NCBI RefSeq assembly: GCF_017875645.1
Contig: NZ_JAGGMR010000001.1
Span: 1,984,001-2,048,000, forward strand
Source of the DNA: Nocardia goodfellowii
GTDB lineage: Bacteria; Actinomycetota; Actinomycetes; Mycobacteriales; Mycobacteriaceae
Direction of reading: 5' to 3'
DNA: 64,000 nucleotides
The position numbers and the translations under genes are program-made. Numbering within the stretch: the first letter of the stretch is position 1; each line of letters begins with the position of its first letter. This document shows positions 40,504 through 48,538 of the stretch, one piece after another. Below the pieces are notes generated by a model. The model was not told the DNA's origin. It saw nothing but the letters and a program-made list of their open reading frames with translations, and ran no database searches.

Positions 40504-41493
40504 CTATCCTTGCGGCCGGTAGTTGGCCCGCACCCGCTGGGTGAGGAAATCGGCGGCCGTGACCGGGGGATAGGTGCGGCCCGGTCCCTGGATGACGGCG
40601 TCGCGATCCGCCTGGGCGAAGTACGCGATGCTGTAGCGCTCGCCCTGGTATTCGCCCGCGCCGGGGCTGCGGACGCGGTGGAAGTTGGACGGCAGCAGAT
40701 CGTCGCTCCAGCGGGTGAGCATATCGCCGATATTGCAGGTGATCAGGCTCGACGACGGCGTGATGGAGGTCCACTCTTGGTCCCGCATCTCCCGGCCGGG
40801 GCACACTTGCAGGCCGCCTTGGCCGTCACGCTGGAAAAGCAGAGTGAGGCAATCGAAGTCGGTATGCGCGCCGGCGCGCCAGCGGCCGGGCACACCGCGC
40901 AGTTCTTCGGGAACCGCGAAGTAGTGCAGCAGTCGCAGCGTGCTCTGGTACTCCGGTGAGCGCGGGTTGTGCGCCGCGGTGAAATGGTCCCGGTCCATGC
41001 CGAGGCGGTCGGCGAAGCAGGACAGCACGCGCATGGCGACCATCCAGGCCTGATGCTCGAAATCCAGCAGGGCGTCGCGGAACCCCGCCAGCTCCCGCTC
41101 GCTGGGCCACAGCTGGTCCATACGCGATCGGGTGATCTGATACGACTCCTTCTGGTCGGGCACGCCGATGGACGGGCGTACCTGACTCATGCTCTCCCAG
41201 CCCGCGTTGTCCGCCTTGACCAGTGGATATCGGCCTTTCACGGTTTCCGGGAGCGCGAAGAACGCCGCGGTGCGGGCGAACGCGTCATCGATCTGACGCT
41301 GCGGGATCCCATGCCCGGACAGTTGGAAGAAGCCGATCTCGGTGGCGGCTTCCCAGAGCGATTCGGTGATCTCGGCGCGCCGGTCCTCGAAGTCGGTGAG
41401 ATCGATGATCCGGATCTCACGGTCGGTTTCGGTGCCGAGCCCGCCCATCTGCTGCTCGCGTGCGACTTCGGAGAGGTCGTAACTGGATGCCAT
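40504..41493 (-). CDS. Isopenicillin N synthase-like Fe(II)/2-oxoglutarate dioxygenase
   Basis: A 329-aa non-haem iron oxygenase with the 2-His-1-Asp triad His210, Asp212 (HTDFD) and His272 (NFHRVRSP). The 2-oxoglutarate anchor Arg286-x-Ser288 (ERYSIAY) is present, so it is more likely a 2-oxoglutarate-dependent hydroxylase than a true penicillin-forming enzyme. Its position between an ABC transporter lipoprotein gene (2-bp gap) and a GntR gene suggests catabolism of the imported compound. Confidence 0.88.
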   Translation of the reverse strand: MASSYDLSEVAREQQMGGLGTETDREIRIIDLTDFEDRRAEITESLWEAATEIGFFQLSGHGIPQRQIDDAFARTAAFFALPETVKGRYPLVKADNAGWESMSQVRPSIGVPDQKESYQITRSRMDQLWPSERELAGFRDALLDFEHQAWMVAMRVLSCFADRLGMDRDHFTAAHNPRSPEYQSTLRLLHYFAVPEELRGVPGRWRAGAHTDFDCLTLLFQRDGQGGLQVCPGREMRDQEWTSITPSSSLITCNIGDMLTRWSDDLLPSNFHRVRSPGAGEYQGERYSIAYFAQADRDAVIQGPGRTYPPVTAADFLTQRVRANYRPQG

Positions 41494-41495
41494 GC

Positions 41496-42650
41496 CTAGT
41501 TCCTTACGGTCGGGTCGAGGAATTCCTTGGTGACGAGGGTTCGGGCGGACAGCCCGTCCGGGATCTGTGCGCCGCCGCGGCGCAGGATCGGACTGAACTC
41601 GGCGATGACGCGCTGCACCCGGGCCTCGTCGAAGCTGCCGATGACGCCGTCGGTGTCGGGGCCGACGAGGCCGCCGGAAATGAGTGCGCGGGAACCGAAT
41701 TCGGCGAGCTCGGCGCTGTAGGGGCTGAAGTTGAGGCTTTGCGAGACCACGTCCACGACGATGTCGTCCACGGGGGCCGGGTCGGCCAGAAACTGTGCGG
41801 TGGCCCGCTGAATCATCGGCACCAGCCGCCGCAGGCAGGGCCGCAGCTCGTCGATCCGGTCAGCGCGCACGTTGACCGTGCGGGCGTAGCCTTCGTAGCC
41901 GACGTCACGCAGTAGCTGGTAGCCGACCGGTTTGCCCCAGGCCCGCACCTCGTGCTCGTAGACGTAGGGTTCGGAGTTCACGAAGCCCTGCTGGGCGAAC
42001 GACGGCCCGGCCACGAATCTGGACGGCGAATTGTCATAGGAGCTGTCGATCTGCCCGGCTTTGACCAGACCGCGCGCCACCAGCCACTCCGGGTACAGCT
42101 GTCCTTGCGAAACCACCACCGGCGCATCGGATTTCCCGATATCGGCGATGCCGCGCCACTCCGGATGGGTAGCCGGATCCCACATGAGCATCTGCGGGCT
42201 GTCCCGCAGCAGGGTGGTCACCGCGACGATCGGCTGGGTGGCCGCGGCGGCGATGGCGTGTTCGGAGTGCGCCAGCCCGAGGGTGATGGACGAGTCGACA
42301 TACATCTGGGAAGGCACCGTCTGGAATCCGATCGCCGGACCGCCCGCCCGGATCTCCAGATCGACTCCGGTGTCCTTGCCGTCGATCGCCAGCGGACCGG
42401 TGACCAGGTTCCTGTCGGAGTCGACCCGGTAACCCGGACCGAGCAGCCCGAAGATCGGACCGGAATCGGTTTCCGGTTCCCATTGCAATTGCACGACCAC
42501 CGTGGCCGGGCAGATCCCGGACAGCAGCTGTTCGGCCGGAGCGGCGGGCAGGTCGGCGGCGGCGGTCCCGGCATCGGAGCCGGAACAGGCCGCGCCGGAG
42601 GCGATTACGGCGGCGGCGAGGGCTATCGCGCCGAGGGGGCGAATACGCAT
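41496..42650 (-). CDS. ABC transporter substrate-binding lipoprotein, NMT1/SsuA-like
   Basis: A 384-aa exported binding protein. The signal peptide ends near a lipobox-like SGAAC (Cys22). The mature part shows NMT1/THI5-type features: VVVQLQWEPETDSGPIFGLL, a segment around PSQMYVDSSITLGLAHS and the closing-helix region DEARVQRVIAEFSPIL. Related proteins bind thiamine precursors, nitrate, sulfonates or purine-like rings. The downstream enzymes favour a nitrogen heterocycle, which is inference. Confidence 0.85.
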   Translation of the reverse strand: MRIRPLGAIALAAAVIASGAACSGSDAGTAAADLPAAPAEQLLSGICPATVVVQLQWEPETDSGPIFGLLGPGYRVDSDRNLVTGPLAIDGKDTGVDLEIRAGGPAIGFQTVPSQMYVDSSITLGLAHSEHAIAAAATQPIVAVTTLLRDSPQMLMWDPATHPEWRGIADIGKSDAPVVVSQGQLYPEWLVARGLVKAGQIDSSYDNSPSRFVAGPSFAQQGFVNSEPYVYEHEVRAWGKPVGYQLLRDVGYEGYARTVNVRADRIDELRPCLRRLVPMIQRATAQFLADPAPVDDIVVDVVSQSLNFSPYSAELAEFGSRALISGGLVGPDTDGVIGSFDEARVQRVIAEFSPILRRGGAQIPDGLSARTLVTKEFLDPTVRN

Positions 42651-42668
42651 GACATTCTCCAGGTAGGT

Positions 42669-43448
42669 CTAGCGTCCGGCGGCGTGCCAGCCGCCGGTCG
42701 TGATCCGCTGTGCGGCAGTGAAAAAGGCGAAGACGAGCACGCCGAACAGACCGGCCAGCAGCAGCGCCGCGAGCAGATCCTCGGATTGCAGCCGGGCGCG
42801 ATAGTTGTCCAGCAGCGTGCCGATGCCGGGCCTGCCCTGCGCGAAGAACATGTCGCCGATGATCGCGCCGGTCACCGAAAGCCCCGCCGCGGTCCGCAAA
42901 CTCGTCATGATCGAGGGCAGCGCCGCGGGCAGTTCCAGGGCGAGCATGGTGCGGAACCGGCCCGCGCGGCCCAGGGCGAACAACTCACGCAGGTTGCCGT
43001 CGACCGATTGGATGCCGAACAGGGTCATCGCGATAATCGGATGAATCGCGATGAGCACGCAGACGATGGTGCGCGAGCCGATGCCGTAGCCGAACCAGAG
43101 TCCGATCAGCGGCACCACGGCCAGCACCGGGATCGCTTGCAGCACCACCGAATACGGGTAGACGACGCGTTCGATCAGCTTGGTCTGGCTCATCAGCACC
43201 GCGATCGCCACACCGAGCACGGCCGAGACCGCGAGCCCGGTGACCGCGACCCGTGCGGTGACGGCGAGCGCGCGCAGCATCACTTCGAGCTTGGCCGGGT
43301 CGGCCAGGGATTCGGTGAGGACGGCGTGCGGCGGCGGCAGCAGGAACCGGCGTTGCGGACTCAACAGCAGCAGGGACACCGCATACCAGGCGGTCACGGC
43401 GAGGCCGAACGACACCAGGGGCACCAGGGTTTTGGTGAGCCGGGCCAT
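42669..43448 (-). CDS. ABC transporter permease (SsuC/TauC-like)
   Basis: A 259-aa inner-membrane permease with about six helices and the coupling-loop EAA motif near ELFALGRAGRFRTMLALELPAALP (motif region about 155-178). It overlaps the ATPase stop by one base at 43448 and precedes the binding-protein gene by 18 bp, so the three genes make one importer. Confidence 0.88.
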   Translation of the reverse strand: MARLTKTLVPLVSFGLAVTAWYAVSLLLLSPQRRFLLPPPHAVLTESLADPAKLEVMLRALAVTARVAVTGLAVSAVLGVAIAVLMSQTKLIERVVYPYSVVLQAIPVLAVVPLIGLWFGYGIGSRTIVCVLIAIHPIIAMTLFGIQSVDGNLRELFALGRAGRFRTMLALELPAALPSIMTSLRTAAGLSVTGAIIGDMFFAQGRPGIGTLLDNYRARLQSEDLLAALLLAGLFGVLVFAFFTAAQRITTGGWHAAGR

Positions 43449-44224
43449 CAGCAGGCCGCCTTCAAGGCATCCGAGGTACGCGCGACCAGCCGGGTGAACG
43501 CGGGATCGAAACGGAGTTCGCGGGCGCGCGGATAGGGCAGGTCCACGTCGATCACCTCGTGCACCCGGCCGGGCCGCGCGGACATGACCACGACGCGCGA
43601 GGCGAGGAACACCGCCTCGGACACCGAGTGCGTGATGAACAGCGCGGTGAACTCGTGGTCCCGGTAGAGGCGGAGCAGTTCCTCCTGCATGCTGAGCCGG
43701 GTCAGCTCGTCCAGCGCGCCGAAGGGCTCGTCCAGCAGCATCAGCCGCGGCCGCAGCGTCAGTGCCCGGGCCAGCGATACTCGCATCCGCATGCCGCCGG
43801 AAAGCTGATGCGGCAGGCTTTTCGCGAAATCGGTCAGGCCGACCGCGTCGAGCGCGGCCACGGCGCGGACCCGGCGGGATTTGCGGTCCACTCCTTGCAA
43901 CTCCGCGGAGAGTTCGACATTGCGCAGTACCGTCCGCCAGGGCAGCAGGGTCGGCTCCTGGAAGATGAAGCCGATCGAATCCGTCCGCACCGCAACGGAT
44001 CCCGAGCTCACCCGGGTCAGACCCGCGGCGAGTCGCAGCAGCGTCGACTTTCCGCAGCCGGAAGGCCCTACTACGGCGACGAATTCGCCGGTCCTGAGGT
44101 CGAGATCGATGTCGGTGAGGGCGACGGTATCGCCGAATGCCTTGCCCGCCCGGGCGAATGAGACGTCGAGGCCGGACAGCAAGGTCCTGGCGTCGGCGTC
44201 CTGGGTTGTGTCGAAGAGTGTCAC
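43448..44224 (-). CDS. ABC transporter ATPase (SsuB/TauB-like)
   Basis: A 258-aa nucleotide-binding subunit with Walker A GPSGCGKST, Q-loop FIFQEPTLLPW, signature LSGGMRMRVSLARAL, Walker B LMLLDEPFGALDE and switch His FITHSVSEA. It is the first gene after the operator-containing gap at 44225-44335 and is followed by the permease and the binding lipoprotein. Confidence 0.92.
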   Translation of the reverse strand: MTLFDTTQDADARTLLSGLDVSFARAGKAFGDTVALTDIDLDLRTGEFVAVVGPSGCGKSTLLRLAAGLTRVSSGSVAVRTDSIGFIFQEPTLLPWRTVLRNVELSAELQGVDRKSRRVRAVAALDAVGLTDFAKSLPHQLSGGMRMRVSLARALTLRPRLMLLDEPFGALDELTRLSMQEELLRLYRDHEFTALFITHSVSEAVFLASRVVVMSARPGRVHEVIDVDLPYPRARELRFDPAFTRLVARTSDALKAAC

Positions 44225-44294
44225 CGTGGGTGCCTTCCCTCGCGGAGCCTTGTTTGCGTGTAACTCCTGCGTCAGATCAGTTTTGCGGCTCTGA

Positions 44295-44306
44295 ATTACA
44301 TGTAAT
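44295..44306. promoter_or_regulatory. GntR-type palindrome upstream of the ABC operon
   Basis: ATTACATGTAAT is a perfect 12-bp palindrome in an otherwise GC-rich gap, 71 bp before the ATPase start. AT-rich palindromes with a GT-N-AC core are typical FadR/FCD-family sites, so the GntR protein at 39819-40472 is the natural candidate to bind it. Binding is inferred. Confidence 0.6.
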
Positions 44307-44335
44307 CGCCGCTGAGTTTCTGGCGGATTAACTTG

Positions 44336-45679
44336 TCAGCGCATGCTGATCAGCCGGCGCACCAGCGCTTCGGCGTCCACCCGGGTGCTGTGCCCGTTCC
44401 GAATGACCGGTTCGCCGTCCACCCACACCGTGTCGACCACACGCGCGGAACCCGTGGTCAGCAGTGTCGCGCCGGGATCGAGCACCGGCAGGCAGGCGAA
44501 ATCCCGGTCGAACCGGAACAGCGTGAGGTCCGCCCGATCCCCGACGCCGATCCCCGGTCCGCGGTCGGCCCGGCCCAGCGCCGCGGCCGCGCCGCAGGTC
44601 GCCATCCGCAGCATGTCGTCGAACCCCAGCAGGTCGGCGCGCTTGTGCGTGACCCGTTGCAGGTAGGAACCCATCCGCAGCGCCAGGAGCAGGTCCTGGG
44701 TGTCGTTGCTGGCGGCGCCGTCGACCCCGAGCCCGACCCCGATTCCCGCCGCCAGCATGTCGAGCACCGGCGCGGCACCGCTGCCCAGGCGCATATTGCT
44801 CAGCGGGTTGTAGGAGACCGCGACGCGGCGGTCGGCGAAAACGTCCCGGCCGTGCGCATCGAGATCGACGCAGTGCACGGCCAGGGTCCGATCCCACAGG
44901 AAACCGGATTCGTCCAGGTAGTCGACCGCGCCGCGACCCGCGTGCAGCCGGCACATCTCATCGTCGGTGCTGGTCTCCAGGACATGTATCGAGACGGTCT
45001 TGTCGCCGCGCACCGCGAACTCGCGCGCGGCGGCCATGCCGTCGGGCGTCAGGCACCGTGGATTCGGCACCGCCAGCGCCGTGCTGATCCGCGACCCGCG
45101 CAACCGGGCATCCAGATCCTCGATATGCGCGAAGACCTCCGGCAGGGGCTGCATCAGCCGGGGATCGAGTCCCCACCGGCGGCTCGCATCGGCGCGGTCG
45201 GCCAGGCCGCGACCGAGAATCACCCGGATACCCACCTCGTCCAGCGCCCGAATCATGGCGTCGTGCACGGCCTCCGAGCGATTCGGCCACATGTGCTCGA
45301 CCACGGTGGTGACGCCACCGCGCAACAACTCCAGCCCGCCCGCCAGCGCGGACAGATATGTCTGCTCGGCAGTGGCCGCGACGGTCCGCTCGCCGACGCA
45401 CCGCAGCCAGGCCAGCAGCGGCAGGCCCTCGCCGATGCCCCGCAGCACCGCCTGCTGCAAATGGGTGTGGGTGTTGACGAAGCCGGGCACCAGATAGCCG
45501 CCGCTGCCGTCGGTCCGCGCCAGATCGCGGTGCGCCCGCCGGGCATCCGCGCCGATCGCGGTCACCATTCCGGCGCGGATCACGACATCCTGGCCGGGCA
45601 GCCAGCGCGGGGCCTGATCGCCGCGTAGGTAGACGGTGACATCGGTCAGGACGGTGGACTGAGCGCTCGTGGGCACCAT
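44336..45679 (-). CDS. Amidohydrolase, 8-oxoguanine deaminase/TrzN-like
   Basis: A 447-aa metal-dependent hydrolase of the aminohydrolase subgroup (guanine, 8-oxoguanine and chlorotriazine hydrolases). Metal and catalytic residues are present: His71 and His73 (NTHTHLQ), His232 and Glu235 (IHVLET), His269 (AVHCVD) and Asp320 (GVDGAASND). The PLSNMRLGSG and DGAASND motifs resemble 8-oxoguanine deaminases. The start at 45679 has AAGGAGGA upstream. It is 111 bp upstream of the ABC operon on the same strand and probably deaminates the imported ring or a product of it. Confidence 0.86.
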   Translation of the reverse strand: MVPTSAQSTVLTDVTVYLRGDQAPRWLPGQDVVIRAGMVTAIGADARRAHRDLARTDGSGGYLVPGFVNTHTHLQQAVLRGIGEGLPLLAWLRCVGERTVAATAEQTYLSALAGGLELLRGGVTTVVEHMWPNRSEAVHDAMIRALDEVGIRVILGRGLADRADASRRWGLDPRLMQPLPEVFAHIEDLDARLRGSRISTALAVPNPRCLTPDGMAAAREFAVRGDKTVSIHVLETSTDDEMCRLHAGRGAVDYLDESGFLWDRTLAVHCVDLDAHGRDVFADRRVAVSYNPLSNMRLGSGAAPVLDMLAAGIGVGLGVDGAASNDTQDLLLALRMGSYLQRVTHKRADLLGFDDMLRMATCGAAAALGRADRGPGIGVGDRADLTLFRFDRDFACLPVLDPGATLLTTGSARVVDTVWVDGEPVIRNGHSTRVDAEALVRRLISMR

Positions 45680-45802
45680 GCGGCATTCCTCCTTGGAAAT
45701 GCGGCTGGTTCGCCCGCCGATTCAGCGGTTCGCGTCGCCCGTTGCAGCCATGAGCGACGTGTCCGAGAGCCTAGAGGCGGCGTATTGCGCGGTTGTAAAA
45801 CC

Positions 45803-46915
45803 TCACAGCTTCAGATCTGCGTCCGGCTCCAGGATCTCGACCACCGGCTCCTTGTCCTCCTCCAGGAAGGCCAGCAGGGCAAGGGCTTCCGCTTCGACCT
45901 CCGCGCGTTCGGCCCGGGACCATGGGCGAGTGGGGCTGACCCGCAGGCGTGCGACTCCGGCCTTCGGGAAGACCTTGTAGAGGCCGCAGAGATAGCCGTC
46001 GAGCAGGACCGGCGAGACCGCCGCGGCGAACGCGCGCAGGTGCGGGGCATTGCCGTCGGGGACGATGCGGGTGCGGTCCTGATGGGAGAGCACGGCGTTG
46101 TCGTACCAGCCGAGCAGACGGACCGGGGCCGGGAGGTCCGGGTCGGCGAGGTCGGCGTCGGCGAGGTCGTACAGGGTGCGGCCGCGGTCGTCGGTGTAGG
46201 TGCGCACCCGGTCGCCGAGTTGGTCGACGGCCTTCTTGATGCCGGTGAACTTCGACCAGGTCTGCATGTCCATGGTGGTCGCCGGGCCGAAGGCGCGCAG
46301 ATACCGGATCAGCAACTCCGCCAACGGATATGCCGGGTCCAGGGGTGCGCCCAGCCAGGGCTCGACCCGGGACCAGACCGGACGGCTGTTGTCTTTCCAC
46401 TTGCCGCGCGGCGGTGTCTGGAGGACCGGCAGCTGGTACAGCCAGGTTTGCAACACCGCGCCCGGGTCGCGATCCGGGTAGAGCTCGGCGGCACGGGCAC
46501 GCAGATCGGCGGCGGACATCGGCTCCTCGCCCAGGACCGCTTCGCCGTGCTTGCGCACCTCGTCGGGATCCAGACCCACCATCGCGCCGTAGTTGAATCC
46601 CTTACGGAACGGCACTTTTTCGAGCTCCGGTTGGATATGCGGGGCGATCCGCAACGCGTCCGGCGGCGTGACCAGGTGAATGGTGCCGCGCATCAGCGTG
46701 ATCCGGACCAGGGAGCGGTCGTCGAGCGCGCCGGAGACCGTCGCGGGATCGAAATCCGTTATCCGACTCCACAATGCGACGAACGGCGGTGGGACATCCT
46801 GCGCCTGCAAGCCGATGAGGTGGTCGCACATCTGAGGTGTGGTCAGCGTGGAGCGCTCCAGCAGGTGCTGGCGCTGGAGCAGGGTCCGGTTCAGGACGCG
46901 ATTCGACAGCTTCAT
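45803..46915 (-). CDS. AlkZ-like winged-helix protein (HTH_42 family)
   Basis: A 370-aa member of the HTH_42/YcaQ-AlkZ superfamily, three tandem winged helices that in known members form DNA glycosylases acting on bulky or cross-linked lesions. It starts MKLSNRVLNRTLLQRQHLL, has the QxQ motif in GLQAQDVPPP and the conserved RITLMRGTIHLVTP strand. Whether it has glycosylase activity is not known for this branch. The start at 46915 fits family length; the open frame upstream enters the neighbouring gene's terminator. Confidence 0.82.
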   Translation of the reverse strand: MKLSNRVLNRTLLQRQHLLERSTLTTPQMCDHLIGLQAQDVPPPFVALWSRITDFDPATVSGALDDRSLVRITLMRGTIHLVTPPDALRIAPHIQPELEKVPFRKGFNYGAMVGLDPDEVRKHGEAVLGEEPMSAADLRARAAELYPDRDPGAVLQTWLYQLPVLQTPPRGKWKDNSRPVWSRVEPWLGAPLDPAYPLAELLIRYLRAFGPATTMDMQTWSKFTGIKKAVDQLGDRVRTYTDDRGRTLYDLADADLADPDLPAPVRLLGWYDNAVLSHQDRTRIVPDGNAPHLRAFAAAVSPVLLDGYLCGLYKVFPKAGVARLRVSPTRPWSRAERAEVEAEALALLAFLEEDKEPVVEILEPDADLKL

Positions 46916-46974
46916 GATGCGCCCACAGTACGAGCCGATCAGGCCCGCTGTCGCCCGCTGATGGGGATGATTCG

Positions 46975-47000
46975 CCACCCGGGGCATCGTGCCCGGGTGG
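46975..47000 (-). terminator. Terminator of the quinone oxidoreductase gene
   Basis: CCACCCGGG-CA (46975-46986, one bulged G) pairs with TGCCCGGGTGG (46990-47000). It lies immediately 3' of the minus-strand gene ending at 47008. Confidence 0.65.
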
Positions 47001-47007
47001 CGGTGGC

Positions 47008-47982
47008 TCAGCGGAGGGTGACGACGACCTTGCCGGTGGCGGACCGGTTCTCCAGGGAGGCGACGGCCGCCGCGGCCTGCTCCAGCGGATACAGCACCGG
47101 CCGCGGCGGCGCGATCTTGCCGGCGGCCAGCAGCGGCTCCACCTCGGCCCACTGTTCCTGCAGATAGCCGGGGTGGCTCATCACCCACTCACCCCAGGCC
47201 GCGCCGGTGACCTCGACGTTCTTCAGCAGCAGGCGGTTCACCTTCACGGTCGGGATGTCGCCCGCGGTGAACCCGACGACCAGGAGCCGGCCCGCCGAAC
47301 CGAGCGAGCGGATGCTGTCGGTGAACCGGTCACCGCCGACCGGGTCCAGCACGATGTCCACGCCACGCCCGCCGGTGATCTCCTTGACCGCGGCCAGCCA
47401 GCCCTCCGTGAGCACTACGTCGGTGGCGCCGTTCGCTCGCGCCACCTCGGCCTTCTCCTCGGTGCTGACCACCGCGATCACCTTGCCCGCGCCCAATGCC
47501 TGAGCCATCCGCAGCGTCGAGGTGCCGATGCCCCCGGCCGCGCCGTGCACCAGCACCGTCTCACCCTCGGCCAGCCGGCCGCGGTTACGCAGGCAGAAAT
47601 GCACGGTCAGGTCATTGAACAGAATGCCCGCGCCGGCCTCCAGCGAAATGTTGTCCGGCAGTTTGAAAACCATCTGCGCCGGGGCCACCGCGACCTCGGC
47701 CATGGCATTGCCGAGCATCGTCAGCGCCACCACCCGGTCACCCGCTCGCACGTGCGCGTCCGCGGGCGCCTCCCGTACCACGCCCGCCACCTCGCCGCCG
47801 ACCACGAACGGCAACTCCGGCTTCATCTGGTAGAGCCCGCGCGACATCAGCACGTCCGGGAACGCGACGCCGGCCGCGTGCACGTCGATGACCACACCGC
47901 CCGGATAACCCGCCGGTTCCGGGATGTCTACGACCTCGACCGCTTCCGGTCCTTCCAGTTTGCTGACCTGAGCTGCGCGCAT
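47008..47982 (-). CDS. NADPH:quinone oxidoreductase family protein
   Basis: A 324-aa zinc-free medium-chain reductase. It has GroES-like motifs (AAGVAFPDVLMSRGLYQ) and an NADPH-binding loop VLVHGAAGGIGTSTLRMAQALGAG (motif region about 140-163). The start at 47982 has GGAGAGG as ribosome site. It is likely a reductase of quinones or enones. A cluster of GGTGAC half-sites lies just upstream at 48005-48039. Confidence 0.86.
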   Translation of the reverse strand: MRAAQVSKLEGPEAVEVVDIPEPAGYPGGVVIDVHAAGVAFPDVLMSRGLYQMKPELPFVVGGEVAGVVREAPADAHVRAGDRVVALTMLGNAMAEVAVAPAQMVFKLPDNISLEAGAGILFNDLTVHFCLRNRGRLAEGETVLVHGAAGGIGTSTLRMAQALGAGKVIAVVSTEEKAEVARANGATDVVLTEGWLAAVKEITGGRGVDIVLDPVGGDRFTDSIRSLGSAGRLLVVGFTAGDIPTVKVNRLLLKNVEVTGAAWGEWVMSHPGYLQEQWAEVEPLLAAGKIAPPRPVLYPLEQAAAAVASLENRSATGKVVVTLR

Positions 47983-48004
47983 GGCCGACCTCTCCGTCCT
48001 TCTC

Positions 48005-48039
48005 CGGTGACTCGTTCGGTCACCGACGACACCGTGACC
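48005..48039. promoter_or_regulatory. Inverted-repeat cluster upstream of the quinone oxidoreductase
   Basis: CGGTGAC (48005-48011) and GTCACCG (48019-48025) form a perfect 7-bp inverted repeat with a 7-bp spacer. A further GTGACC at 48034-48039 pairs with GGTCAC at 48018-48023. It sits 23 bp before the quinone oxidoreductase start and about 180 bp before the divergent type VII-type pair. A TetR/MarR-type operator is plausible; no such regulator is adjacent. Confidence 0.45.
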
Positions 48040-48217
48040 AACATAACCAGAGCATCCGAAGGCGTGTGCCAGCAGATGCCCCCTCGGCGGTCGCGGCCCG
48101 GCGATCCGGCGGTCCGGTCGTGGTTCGTTCGCCGATCCGGCGGCCTTCCGCCCTGTCCACACGGTGGGAATTTGGCTAAGCTTGCCGCGAATTCAGGTCG
48201 GGGAGAAGGGGGTTTCC

Positions 48218-48538
48218 ATGACAGGTCCGAACGATAACCAGTTGCAGGTCAACACCGAGGCTTTGCAGAAGTTCGCGACCAATCTGCGCACCGAGGCGAC
48301 CGACGTCACCAGCCTGGGCGCCGGTGCGGGCTTCAACTTCGCCACCGGCGCGCTACCGGGCACGGATTTCGGCACGGTGGTCACCAGTGCGACCGACACG
48401 CTGAACAACTGCCTGACACGCATCAACGAGCGTCTCACCACGGTCGCCGACAACATGCGGAACGCGTCCGGAAAATTCGAGCTGGCCGAAGCGGAGTTCG
48501 CGGACAAACTGAAGACCATCGGCCTGGAGGTGAAATGA
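48218..48538 (+). CDS. EspC-like type VII secretion target
   Basis: A 106-aa helical protein resembling the ESX-1 EspC/WXG100-like family: LQVNTEALQKFATNLRTEATDV in the first helix (motif from about residue 8), a small-residue loop, and a second helix ending NASGKFELAEAEFADKL. The FELAE element is where YxxxD/E secretion signals occur, with Phe replacing Tyr. The ATG follows GGAGAAGGGGG. It overlaps the next gene by ATGA, so it may act as the secretion partner of that gene's product. There is no WxG motif, so the assignment is by architecture and context. Confidence 0.7.
   Translation: MTGPNDNQLQVNTEALQKFATNLRTEATDVTSLGAGAGFNFATGALPGTDFGTVVTSATDTLNNCLTRINERLTTVADNMRNASGKFELAEAEFADKLKTIGLEVK

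Noticed and set aside
40504..41493. Isopenicillin N synthase as evidence for a beta-lactam cluster
   Set aside because: The gene lies with an importer, deaminase and GntR regulator. No peptide synthetase is near, and the Arg-x-Ser anchor fits a general 2-oxoglutarate dioxygenase.
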